A program made the translations under genes and the position numbers. The notes beneath the pieces are model-generated. The model searched no databases. It was not told where the DNA came from and saw only the letters and a program-made list of their open reading frames with translations. From the NCBI RefSeq assembly GCF_003284935.1, contig NZ_QMEV01000005.1, positions 62,001-126,000 of the forward strand: a stretch of 64,000 nucleotides of DNA, written 5' to 3'. This document shows, in pieces, positions 8,563 through 19,694 of this stretch. The stretch's first letter is position 1; each line of letters opens with the position of its first letter. This DNA is from Mycobacterium colombiense. Lineage in GTDB: Bacteria > Actinomycetota > Actinomycetes > Mycobacteriales > Mycobacteriaceae.

Positions 8563-9597
8563 ATGGCCGACTCCGGCGAGGACGTCGAGGTAACGCGCGG
8601 CGACCGCTTCATCAAGACGGCCGTGGCCATACTGGGCGAAACGGGCCGCACCGATTTCACGGTGCAAGAGGTGGTCGCGCGGTCCAAGACGTCGTTGCGC
8701 GCCTTCTACCAACACTTCAGCAGCAAGGACGAGCTGCTGCTGGCGTTGTTCGACCGAACCATCGCCCAATCGGTGAAGACGTGGCGCGCCGAGACGACGG
8801 GGCTGGACAGTACCTCGGCGCTGAAACTGTTGATCGACCGAGTCAGCCAGCAGCCGGAATCGAGCACCCAGGACAGCCTCAACCGCGCGTTGACGCTCTA
8901 CAACCAACACCTGGCCGAGACCCGGCCCCGCGAATACGCCCGGGTGCTCTCTCCCCTGCACGGCCTCATTCGCGACATCGTCGGGCAGGGCATCACCGAG
9001 GGGGTGTTCAACCCCGGATTGGACGTCGGGGCGGCGGCCGCCATCGTCATGCAGACGATGATGGGTGCGCAGCGATTGCATTGGCTCAGTTCGGAATTGA
9101 ACGGAACACCGGTCGATGCGGGCCAGCTCTACGACTTCTGCAGCCGCGCCCTGGGCATCCGCGACACCGACAAAGAGTCGGCCGGCGCGCCGTCGCTGGC
9201 CGAGCTGTTCGCCCAGATCGGCATGCGGCCCAGCACCCGCAACGGCCAATTCGCCATGACGATGCCGGTCAGCCCCGCGGTCGTCAACACCTCGGGCGCG
9301 CTGCAGGGCGGCCTGATCGCCACGCTGGTGGACGTGGCGGGCGGACAATTCGGGCTGGACTACCTGCAGCCGGGCACCACGATGACCACCTCCGATCTGT
9401 TCATCCGTTACCTGCGGCCGGTCCGGCAGGGCGCGGCGTTCGCGGTGCCCACGATGTTGCGATCGGGACGACGCGCGATGGTGATGCAGGTGGACATCTA
9501 CGGCGACGGCGACGACGAGCTGCTCGCCACGGCCACGGTGAATTTCGCCGTCATCAACGGCGATACCCCGACGGCTGGGCTGCGGGCCGACGCCTGA
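8563..9597 (+). CDS. TetR-family regulator fused to a PaaI-type hotdog thioesterase domain
   Basis: Protein of 344 residues with two domains. Residues about 12-65 are a TetR helix-turn-helix (TVQEVVARSKTSL then YQHFSSKDELLLALFD), followed by a TetR ligand-type helical region. From about residue 210 to the end the sequence switches to a hotdog fold, with ALQGGLIATLVDVAGG near residue 245 corresponding to the HGG region of PaaI-like acyl-CoA thioesterases. The frame extends upstream to 8497, but ATG 8563 follows GAGGGAAGGGA with good spacing. A perfect palindrome 25 bases after the stop is a likely operator. A DNA-binding protein that binds or hydrolyses an acyl-CoA is the simplest reading. Confidence 0.85.
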   Translation: MADSGEDVEVTRGDRFIKTAVAILGETGRTDFTVQEVVARSKTSLRAFYQHFSSKDELLLALFDRTIAQSVKTWRAETTGLDSTSALKLLIDRVSQQPESSTQDSLNRALTLYNQHLAETRPREYARVLSPLHGLIRDIVGQGITEGVFNPGLDVGAAAAIVMQTMMGAQRLHWLSSELNGTPVDAGQLYDFCSRALGIRDTDKESAGAPSLAELFAQIGMRPSTRNGQFAMTMPVSPAVVNTSGALQGGLIATLVDVAGGQFGLDYLQPGTTMTTSDLFIRYLRPVRQGAAFAVPTMLRSGRRAMVMQVDIYGDGDDELLATATVNFAVINGDTPTAGLRADA

Positions 9598-9621
9598 ACC
9601 GCTATACCGGGTTGCGCGAAA

Positions 9622-9640
9622 GTGGTAACGTCGTTACCAC
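9622..9640. promoter_or_regulatory. perfect 19-bp palindrome, candidate TetR operator
   Basis: GTGGTAACG at 9622-9630 and CGTTACCAC at 9632-9640 are exact reverse complements around a single T. The site sits between the TetR-thioesterase fusion and the amidohydrolase gene that starts at 9675, where a repressor could block transcription of the latter. Size and symmetry fit TetR operators. There is no GC-rich stem followed by T residues, so a terminator is less likely. Confidence 0.72.
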
Positions 9641-9674
9641 AAATGCGAATCGAGACTTCTGCTAGGAGATCGCC

Positions 9675-10880
9675 ATGCCGTCTCGGGAACTGCCCTTCCC
9701 CGTCTTCGACGCGGACAACCACATGTACGAGCCGCAGGAAGCGCTGACCAAGTTCCTGCCGGAGAACCGCAAACGGGTCATCGACTACGTGCAGGTGCGC
9801 GGCCGCACCAAGATCGTGGTCCGCGGCCACATCAGCGAATACATCCCGAACCCGACGTTCGAGGTGGTCGCCAAGCCGGGCGCACAGGAGGACTACTTCC
9901 GCAACGGCGCGCAGGGCAAGAGCTACCGCGAGATCCTCGGCGAGCCGATGAAGGCCATCCCCGCCTTCCGCGAACCGGGCGCCCGGCTGGAGGTCATGGA
10001 CGAGCTCGGCATCGACTACGCCCTGATGTTCCCGACCCTGGCCAGCCTGGTCGAAGAGCGCATGAAGGACGACCCGGAGATGACCCACGACGTCATCCAC
10101 GCGCTCAACGAATGGATGTATGAGCAGTGGTCGTTCAACTACTCCGACCGCATCTTCGCCACCCCCGTGATCACGCTGCCGATCGTCGACCGCGCGCTCG
10201 AGGAACTTCAGTGGTGCCTGGAGCGTGGTGCACGCACCGTGCTGGTCCGCCCGGCGCCGGTGCCCGGCTACAAGGGCAGCCGGTCGTTCGGGCTCGAGGA
10301 ATTCGACCCGTTCTGGCAGGCCTGCATCAAAGCCGAGCTGCCCGTCTCGATGCACGCCTCGGACAGCGGCTACTCCGAGTTCGCGAATGTGTGGGAACCC
10401 GGCGACGAATTCCTGCCGTTCAAGCCGACCCCTTTCCGCAGCTTCGCGATGGGCCACCGGCCGATCCTGGACGCGATGGGTGCGCTGGTGTGTCACGGCG
10501 CGCTGTCCCGCAACCCCGAACTGCGGATCCTGTCGATCGAGAACGGCGCCGACTGGGTGCCGGACCTCTTTAAGGGCCTCAAGGGCGTCTACAAGAAGAT
10601 GCCGCAGTCGTTCAGTGAGGACCCCGTCGAGGCGTTCAAGCGCTGCGTCTACATCACGCCGTTCTGGGAGGACCGCTTCACCGAGATCGTCAAGATGGTG
10701 GGCACCGACCGGGTGCTGTTCGGGTCCGACTGGCCACACCCGGAGGGCCTGAAGGACCCCATTTCGTTCGTCGACGAACTCGGCGACTTCAGCGACGAGG
10801 ACAAGGCGAAGATCATGGGCGGCAACCTGATGAAGCTCATGAAGGTCTCCGCGCCGGCCAAAAAGCCGGTCTCGGCCTGA
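9675..10880 (+). CDS. amidohydrolase family metal-dependent hydrolase (ACMSD-like)
   Basis: TIM-barrel amidohydrolase (Amidohydro_2 type) of 401 residues. DADNHMYEP at residues 12-20 provides the N-terminal metal ligands, VRPAPVPG lies near residue 193, and SDWPHPEG near residue 352 holds the C-terminal catalytic Asp. Members of this family decarboxylate or hydrolyse ring-derived acids and are common in mycobacterial catabolic clusters. AGGAG at 9663-9667 precedes ATG 9675. It is paralogous to the protein encoded at 46571-47773, sharing the same three blocks. The palindrome just upstream suggests control by the adjacent TetR fusion. The substrate is not evident. Confidence 0.87.
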   Translation: MPSRELPFPVFDADNHMYEPQEALTKFLPENRKRVIDYVQVRGRTKIVVRGHISEYIPNPTFEVVAKPGAQEDYFRNGAQGKSYREILGEPMKAIPAFREPGARLEVMDELGIDYALMFPTLASLVEERMKDDPEMTHDVIHALNEWMYEQWSFNYSDRIFATPVITLPIVDRALEELQWCLERGARTVLVRPAPVPGYKGSRSFGLEEFDPFWQACIKAELPVSMHASDSGYSEFANVWEPGDEFLPFKPTPFRSFAMGHRPILDAMGALVCHGALSRNPELRILSIENGADWVPDLFKGLKGVYKKMPQSFSEDPVEAFKRCVYITPFWEDRFTEIVKMVGTDRVLFGSDWPHPEGLKDPISFVDELGDFSDEDKAKIMGGNLMKLMKVSAPAKKPVSA

Positions 10881-10894
10881 TCGTCTGATCGCTG

Positions 10895-10931
10895 CCCCAC
10901 GGCGGTTCGGTGTAGCCGGACCGCCGTGGGG
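10895..10931 (+). terminator. strong hairpin terminator
   Basis: CCCCACGGCGGT at 10895-10906 pairs exactly with ACCGCCGTGGGG at 10920-10931. The stem extends inward through one T-G pair and three G-C pairs to a five-base loop (TGTAG), about 16 pairs in all. It lies 14 bases after the amidohydrolase stop. It has no T tract, which is common for actinobacterial intrinsic terminators. Confidence 0.75.
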
Positions 10932-10942
10932 TACTCGTCGGC

Positions 10943-11359
10943 ATGAGTTTTGACGAGTCGCGGCCGACGGCGGATGGATTGCAGATGAGCGCGGCACCGA
11001 ACGACGGGACGCCGGTCAGCATCGATGACGACGTCGCGTTTCTCACCGAGCAGATCGAAGCGCTCGAACGACTCGGGCAGCGCGACGACGTCGACGACGA
11101 AGCGGTCTACGACCTGAACATCCGGTGGGGCACCGCACTCGCGGGACGGCTCCCCCGGGTGGCGCACTACAGTTCGCTGGGCCGACTCGGCGACGACGAT
11201 CAGCGGCGGTTCGAATCGCTGTGCGATCGGCTACGCGAGTTATCGCCTCTCATCGAGCGATTCGACCTGACTCGGCCGAAGCTGCCCGGATCCACCGACG
11301 GTCAGGCTAGCGATCGGAGTCGTGTCCGGAAGCGTCCGTGGCGCCTGGCGCGTAGGTGA
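10943..11359 (+). CDS. hypothetical protein, acidic helical
   Basis: Predicted protein of 138 residues that I do not recognise. It is acidic through most of its length, with helical stretches such as FLTEQIEALERL and RRFESLCDRLREL, and ends in a basic tail (RKRPWRLARR). There is no signal peptide or membrane segment. The start ATG 10943 has no clear ribosome binding site; ATG 10985 is an alternative. Its last 53 bases overlap the convergent zinc-ribbon gene, so one of the two 3' ends may be mis-assigned. It stands alone between a terminator and a minus-strand operon. Confidence 0.5.
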   Translation: MSFDESRPTADGLQMSAAPNDGTPVSIDDDVAFLTEQIEALERLGQRDDVDDEAVYDLNIRWGTALAGRLPRVAHYSSLGRLGDDDQRRFESLCDRLRELSPLIERFDLTRPKLPGSTDGQASDRSRVRKRPWRLARR

Positions 11360-11630
11360 GAAAGTCCTTGTCGGACAGCCTGATCGCGGTCCGCGGCTTC
11401 GCGCAGTCCGGATTGCGGCAGGTCAGGGCGATCATGTAGGCGTCGGTGTCCTCATCGAGAAACAGAAAACCCAAATACAGGGCGTCGCCGACGGCGAAAT
11501 CGGTTGCGCCGCAAGCCTCACAATGTCCGCCCTTGGCGGTGACCTGCTCGAGGACGCGATGTCGCGCCACCGAATCCAGGCTGATCAGCTCGGGGCGTAC
11601 CCCGATCCCCTCGGTCGCCATGTCGGTCAT
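11307..11630 (-). CDS. small zinc-ribbon protein, function unknown
   Basis: Protein of 107 residues with CEACG near residue 37 and CRNPDC near residue 72, two cysteine pairs that would bind one zinc. The remainder is soluble and unremarkable. It begins one base after the stop of the cytochrome b-molybdopterin gene and lacks its own strong ribosome binding site, so translation is probably coupled. The context suggests an accessory role for the membrane oxidoreductase, but the sequence does not prove it. The 3' end overlaps the convergent hypothetical gene by 53 bases. Confidence 0.68.
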   Translation of the reverse strand: MTDMATEGIGVRPELISLDSVARHRVLEQVTAKGGHCEACGATDFAVGDALYLGFLFLDEDTDAYMIALTCRNPDCAKPRTAIRLSDKDFLTYAPGATDASGHDSDR

Positions 11631-11631
11631 C

Positions 11632-13122
11632 TCAGATTTCCACGTCCTTGTCGTAGTACACGCGGTCCTCGCGCCAGCCCCCGGTACCCATGCCGATCCC
11701 GGCGTAGTCCTCGACGAACTCGATCTGGTTGATCCACTTGGCCATTTTGAATCCCACTTGGGTTTCCACCCGCAGACGCAGGGGGGCGCCGTGCTGGATC
11801 GGCAACGGCGTGCCGTTCATTTCGTACGCCAGCAGGGTCTGTGGCTTGTCGGCGAACTCGAGGTCGAGCACCTCGTAGAACTGGCCGCCGCCGTGCGACG
11901 CCGGCTCGTCGGTGCTGTTGTCCTGCATGGTCAGAAAGCACACGTAGCGCGCCTGGGGCAGCGGCCGCACCAGGTCCACGAGCTGACGCAGGTGGACGCC
12001 GGTCCACTCACCGATGCTGGTCCAGCCCTGGACGCAGTTGTGCAGCACGCATTGGGTTTCCGCCTCGGCGAGTGCGCGTAGTGCGCTCAGGTCCAGGGTC
12101 ACCGGGTTTTCCACCAGGCCGCCCACCCGGAGTCGCCAGTCCACGAAGTTGTGCACCGCCATCACCTTGTATTCCGTGCTGGTGGGCGGCTTTCCGTTGA
12201 CACGGTGCTGCTTGGAGATCTTGTGCTGCGGATAGTTCTGGCGCGAGTTCAACGGCCGCAACAGCAGACGACGAGCCGCGGTGACCACCGCGCCCAGCAC
12301 GCGCTGCACCGAGCGCGGGTTGCGCAGGCTCCAGATCGTGGCCGCGACATGGACGCCGATGATCGCCGCGATGATCGACAGAGAGATCGCGGTCGCCCAG
12401 TACGTATTGCGAACGGCGCCGAAAATCATTGCCGCCGTGAGCCGGCCCCAGCCCCAGAAGAAAATCATCGACAGGTGAATCGCGATGAACACCAGGAAGG
12501 CGACCAGGCCCAGGAAGTGCAAGCTGCGCGCCCATTGCCGACCGCCCCACATCTGCACGTACCACGGGAACCGCGCCTCGATCGCCGGCGACTGAGCGGC
12601 GCCGGTCAGGATCTGAAACGGCGCAAGGACGAAGATGACTCCCGCGTACGTCAGCTTCTGCATGGCGTCCAGCGGTTCACCGGGCAGCACTGGCGGCAGG
12701 TTGAACGACAGGTACGTGACGACGTCGTCCCACGCTTCGGGAAAAATCGACCATGAGGCGGGCCAGTAGCGGTGCCATTGACCGGTGGCGAACAACAGGA
12801 TGTAGTACGACAGGCCCAGCAGAATCCAGCCGATCACCACGAAGAAGTGCCAGTGCCGGCCCACGCCCAGCTGCGCGCGACCGGGCAGCGAGATGAACGG
12901 GCTGTAGTCCTCTTCCTCGTCAAGGGTGTCGTAGATCTTGTCGCGCGGCATGACCTTTCGGGTAAAGCGGGCCCACTCCGTACCCGGCTTGCTGTCGTCG
13001 TGCCAATACAACTTCGGGTGGGTGGCCAAAATCTCGAGACCGCTGCGCAAAATGAGCGTCACGAAGAGCACGTTCAGCCAATGATCGATGCGCAGCCATG
13101 CCGGATAGTCCAACGTTGTCAT
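11632..13122 (-). CDS. cytochrome b561-like membrane domain fused to a sulfite-oxidase-fold molybdopterin domain
   Basis: Protein of 496 residues. The first about 280 residues hold around five membrane helices with histidines suited to b-type heme ligation (DHWLN near residue 13, GRHWHFF near 88, SLHFLG and AIHLSMIFFWG near 200-220). From about residue 325 the sequence is a sulfite oxidase/MsrP-type molybdopterin domain; Cys363 in LHNCVQGW is the expected molybdenum ligand. In the two-component MsrPQ system these parts are separate proteins. No Tat signal is present because the molybdenum domain follows the membrane part. It sits 12 bases after the membrane-protein gene that starts the operon. 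The substrate is unknown. Confidence 0.85.
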   Translation of the reverse strand: MTTLDYPAWLRIDHWLNVLFVTLILRSGLEILATHPKLYWHDDSKPGTEWARFTRKVMPRDKIYDTLDEEEDYSPFISLPGRAQLGVGRHWHFFVVIGWILLGLSYYILLFATGQWHRYWPASWSIFPEAWDDVVTYLSFNLPPVLPGEPLDAMQKLTYAGVIFVLAPFQILTGAAQSPAIEARFPWYVQMWGGRQWARSLHFLGLVAFLVFIAIHLSMIFFWGWGRLTAAMIFGAVRNTYWATAISLSIIAAIIGVHVAATIWSLRNPRSVQRVLGAVVTAARRLLLRPLNSRQNYPQHKISKQHRVNGKPPTSTEYKVMAVHNFVDWRLRVGGLVENPVTLDLSALRALAEAETQCVLHNCVQGWTSIGEWTGVHLRQLVDLVRPLPQARYVCFLTMQDNSTDEPASHGGGQFYEVLDLEFADKPQTLLAYEMNGTPLPIQHGAPLRLRVETQVGFKMAKWINQIEFVEDYAGIGMGTGGWREDRVYYDKDVEI

Positions 13123-13134
13123 GCCTGGCCCCCG

Positions 13135-13635
13135 TCAGTCATACCACTGCTGACTTTGCGGATAGGCCACGTTGATGCCCGATAACACGGTCGTGTGTAC
13201 GGCGATAAAAGCCGCCGCGCACACCATTGCCAATGTTCCCGGCGCGAAGTCCCATCTTGCGGTCACCGCTCCCAATCCGGGCAGGCCGGCCCAGCGGGTG
13301 ACCAGATACACGACCAGGAAGGCCGAGCAGATCAGGCTGCCGAGATACCAACCGGCTTGGGGCACTGAGGGTTTAATGCCGATCACCATGGCGCTGGCCG
13401 CGATCAGGCAGGCGGCTGCCAACCCAAGCACGTAGGCGGCGAAATACCCCGGCAGGTAAGGCCGAGTGCCCAGCACGTAGACATGGACCGCAACCAGACC
13501 CGTCAGCAGCGCCCCACCCAGCGCGGTCACCGCATGGGGCAAGTTGAATGCCACCCAGCCGTTCAAGGTAAGCACCGGTGACGTCAGCAGGCGCCGCCAC
13601 AGCGCCGACGCGCGTCGAGCCACGAGATCGACCAC
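13135..13635 (-). CDS. integral membrane protein, four predicted helices
   Basis: Hydrophobic protein of 166 residues beginning with GTG 13635. About four membrane segments can be seen: AVTALGGALLTGLVAVHVYV, YVLGLAAACLIAASAMVIG, LGSLICSAFLVVYLV and LAMVCAAAFIAVHTTVL. His residues lie in or near helices 1 and 4. No named family is obvious. It precedes the cytochrome b-molybdopterin fusion by 12 bases on the same strand and may be a membrane partner of that enzyme, for example in quinone or heme contacts; this rests on gene order only. Confidence 0.72.
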   Translation of the reverse strand: MVDLVARRASALWRRLLTSPVLTLNGWVAFNLPHAVTALGGALLTGLVAVHVYVLGTRPYLPGYFAAYVLGLAAACLIAASAMVIGIKPSVPQAGWYLGSLICSAFLVVYLVTRWAGLPGLGAVTARWDFAPGTLAMVCAAAFIAVHTTVLSGINVAYPQSQQWYD

Positions 13636-13718
13636 GACAGCGAGGTACCCGCCCGTACGGGCCGCAAACGGGCGCCGTTTTGCCTTCGACGGCCGCGATT
13701 TTCGCAGGCGTCAATTGC

Positions 13719-17105
<3,387 letters not shown>

Positions 17106-17115
17106 CGGGTCTTCC

Positions 17116-18267
17116 TCATTTCGCCGAACGACCCGCCTTCTCGAACTCGTAGACACGTAGATTGTGTTCCTCCGGCGTCCCGAACATGCCGCGGTACAAC
17201 GTGATCCGACGCAGATACAGGTGCAGGTCGTGTTCCCAGGTGACACCGATGCCCCCGTGCATCTGCACGCAGGCCTGGACGATCTGGCCGGCCATCTCAC
17301 CCACGTAGGACTTCGCGATGCTGGCCGACAGGTTCGCTTCCGGCGCGCGGGCCGCTACGTCGGCGACCGCCGCTGCGGTGGTGGCGCGACAGGCCTCCAG
17401 CCAGAGCTTCATGTCGGCGAACTTGTGCTTGAGGGCCTGGTAGGACGCCAGCGGACGACCGAACGTGTGCCGGTCCAGCGCCCACTGCACGGTGAGGTCG
17501 AACACCGTCTGCAGGGCGCCGACCACCTCGGCGCACTGCAGCACCTGGGCGATCTGGCTCTGTCGCTCGATGAGCGCGGCCGTCTCGTCGGCGGTGCCGA
17601 CGGCCGCGGATCGTGGCACCACGACTCCGTCGAAGTGCACGCGGGCGTACTGCTTAACCAGATCGACCGATTGCTGGGGTTCGATCCGGACGCCCGGCGC
17701 GTCCGTCGGCACCAGAAACTGACCGACCCGCGCGGCGTCCGCGTCGCCGCGCGCCACCACCAGCAGCGCCGCACTCTGGGCCCCCGCCTCGACGCGGTCC
17801 TTGATGCCGTCGATGCGGTAGCCCGAGTCCGTCTTGGTTGCCGTCACCGACGGACTCAGCGGCGCCCACCCCTGACCCGGCTCACACACGGTCCAGGACG
17901 CCACGGCCTCACCGGCGATCAACGCCTCGATGGTGTCCGCGTGCTCGTCCGAATTCGCGCACTCGACAAGCCCGGTGAGCACGGTGCTGACCGGATACAG
18001 CGGCCCGGGCGCCAGCGTCTTGCCGAGTTGTTCGGCGACCGTGGCCAGGTCGGCGAAACCGTTCCCCGAGACGCTTCCGCCACCCAACTCCTCCGGGACC
18101 AGCAGCGCGGTCCAGCCGAGCTCGGCGGCGCGACGCCACCATGCGGGATCGAACGAGGTGCCCTCGGCGTGCAGCTCGCGCACCCGGCGCAGCGGCGCTT
18201 CCTTCTCCAGAAAGGCCTGGGTGGTCGAGGTGAAGAGGATCTTCTCCGGAGAGTCGAGGGTGGTCAT
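17116..18267 (-). CDS. acyl-CoA dehydrogenase, short (beta-type) subunit
   Basis: Acyl-CoA dehydrogenase of 383 residues. DRHTFGRPLASYQALKH lies near residue 264, and QMHGGIGVTWEHDLHLY near residue 335 is the typical partner-subunit motif. There is no YGGT block. ATG 18267 (MTTLDSPEK) is chosen over an in-frame extension to 18390 because the latter adds residues unlike the family; AAGGA lies upstream. It is first in a two-gene operon with the long subunit. A short inverted repeat at 18393-18407 lies in its promoter region. Confidence 0.89.
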   Translation of the reverse strand: MTTLDSPEKILFTSTTQAFLEKEAPLRRVRELHAEGTSFDPAWWRRAAELGWTALLVPEELGGGSVSGNGFADLATVAEQLGKTLAPGPLYPVSTVLTGLVECANSDEHADTIEALIAGEAVASWTVCEPGQGWAPLSPSVTATKTDSGYRIDGIKDRVEAGAQSAALLVVARGDADAARVGQFLVPTDAPGVRIEPQQSVDLVKQYARVHFDGVVVPRSAAVGTADETAALIERQSQIAQVLQCAEVVGALQTVFDLTVQWALDRHTFGRPLASYQALKHKFADMKLWLEACRATTAAAVADVAARAPEANLSASIAKSYVGEMAGQIVQACVQMHGGIGVTWEHDLHLYLRRITLYRGMFGTPEEHNLRVYEFEKAGRSAK

Positions 18268-18392
18268 GGTGCCGAGGGGATCCTTCTTGACATTCGATCG
18301 TTGCGGCTGCAACGGAAACGGTTTGAGTGTTTGATCATCCGCCCGATCGGTCCTCGGTTGGCTGGCGTTTCCGATGTTAGCAACGCGCAATA

Positions 18393-18407
18393 CGGTAAGA
18401 GATACCG
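18393..18407. promoter_or_regulatory. inverted repeat in the promoter region of the ACAD pair
   Basis: CGGTA (18393-18397) and TACCG (18403-18407) form an inverted repeat with a five-base centre, 126 bases upstream of the ACAD start at 18267. On the minus strand the sequence after it contains TAACAT, a possible -10 hexamer. The remainder of the gap 18268-18437 has no gene. Short arms make this a tentative operator. Confidence 0.3.
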
Positions 18408-18437
18408 GAGTTCAGTCGGTAAAAGCGGGGCCGAGCG

Positions 18438-19403
18438 CTACATGGCGAACACGCGGCGCACCGCCTGCGCGTGCAGGGCCCGATTCTCCTGGGAAACAAC
18501 CCAATCCGGCACCATCGAGTCGAAGCCGTTGAAGGTCGCGGCGATCACATGCAATTCGGTATGGACGTAGGCGTGCAACAACCGGTTCGCGTAGTCGATG
18601 GCCTCGTCGCGGCAGGGATCGATCTCGGAGCAGCTGACGAACGTCGGCGGCAGGCCTTCGAGGTTGGCTCGGTGCGCCGGGACATGCTGACCGTTGGCGC
18701 TGGCGTGGCCGAGGTAGTGGTTCCATGCCCGGCTCACCGCCGGACCGTTGAGGCCCGGGGTCCGCTGGAATTCGCGACGCGAGGGCGTGGCGTCGGAATC
18801 GAGCATCGGCTGGTGCAGGATCTGCATCCGGATCGCCGGGCCTTCCTGGTCGAACATGCGCTGGGTCAGCCCCGCGACCAGTGCGGCACCGGCGTCCCGG
18901 CCCATCACCGCGATGCGGCCGGCGTCGGCGTCCAGTTCCGCGCTGTTGTCGACGGCGTAACGCAAGGCCGCTTCGACATCGTCGAGCGCCGCCGGGCACG
19001 GATGCTCCGGCGCGAGCCGGTAGTCGACCGAGACCACCAGGCACGCGCCGTCACGGGCCAACTCCGCGCAGTGCGCGTGGTCGGTCTCGAGGTTTCCGGT
19101 GACGAACCCGCCGCCATGGGCGTAGATCACCAGGGGCGCCGGGGATTCGGTGTGGCCGCGGTACAACCGCAGCTCGAGTTGCTGACCATCCGGTCCGGCG
19201 ATGGATCGCGAATCGATGGTGACGCCGGTGGTGTCCGCCGATGCGGCGCGCTGCGCGGCCAGCAGGTTGGCGTGTTCACGCTCGGCCGGCAGCGTCTCGG
19301 CGCGGAATTCGAAGGCGCCCAACGCCACGGCGGCATCGCGCAACACCGGATCGATGCGAGTGAGGCCGTGGGGCCGGGCCAGATTCGTCTGTGTCATGTC
19401 CAC
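18438..19403 (-). CDS. alpha/beta hydrolase fold protein (HSL/lipase family) lacking catalytic Ser and His
   Basis: Protein of 321 residues with the hormone-sensitive-lipase architecture. The oxyanion motif HGGGF is intact near residue 95 and the acid residue Asp262 lies in IDPCRDE. The nucleophile elbow, normally GDSAG, reads GRDAG, with Asp170 (GAC) in place of Ser. The catalytic His position, normally in FHGFD, is Asn292 (AAC) in FNGFD. The frame is otherwise intact with no stop. It is therefore probably not a conventional serine esterase; it may bind a lipid or act by other chemistry. It is divergent from the P450 operon at 19695. Confidence 0.85.
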   Translation of the reverse strand: MDMTQTNLARPHGLTRIDPVLRDAAVALGAFEFRAETLPAEREHANLLAAQRAASADTTGVTIDSRSIAGPDGQQLELRLYRGHTESPAPLVIYAHGGGFVTGNLETDHAHCAELARDGACLVVSVDYRLAPEHPCPAALDDVEAALRYAVDNSAELDADAGRIAVMGRDAGAALVAGLTQRMFDQEGPAIRMQILHQPMLDSDATPSRREFQRTPGLNGPAVSRAWNHYLGHASANGQHVPAHRANLEGLPPTFVSCSEIDPCRDEAIDYANRLLHAYVHTELHVIAATFNGFDSMVPDWVVSQENRALHAQAVRRVFAM

Positions 19404-19581
19404 TCATTTTTCGGGCTCGTCGTGCGGGCTCATCGGCGGTCCCGGAGGGTAGGCGTGCCCGGAACCCACCTTCAAGGTAGACCTGCGCTTTTGGGGGTTG
19501 ACACACGAGGTGCTCGGCACCGCGGGACGCGCCGACGGGGTCGGCGGGGCGATGGAAAGCGTCGAGCCGTTGGGCTACGTT

Positions 19582-19601
19582 GCTATCTATACTATGATAG
19601 C
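19582..19601. promoter_or_regulatory. promoter and inverted repeat upstream of the P450 operon
   Basis: GCTATC (19582-19587) and GATAGC (19596-19601) are exact inverted repeats eight bases apart. Inside them lie TATACT (19588-19593) and TATGAT (19593-19598), both good mycobacterial -10 hexamers, so a bound regulator would cover the promoter. The rest of the divergent gap 19404-19694 holds no gene. Transcription would start about 85-90 bases before ATG 19695. Confidence 0.5.
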
Positions 19602-19694
19602 TATTTTCCGCTCGGTCCCATCCGCCGTGGATTTCGCGGGCACTCGCTGTGGTCCGCGTGAACGGCCTTATCGGTTGTTTCAGGAGGAGCGCTG

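Noticed and set aside
19498..19503. TTGACA resembling a -35 hexamer upstream of the P450 operon
   Set aside because: No -10-like sequence lies about 17 bases downstream; the TATACT at 19588 is a better promoter element and is too far away to pair with it.
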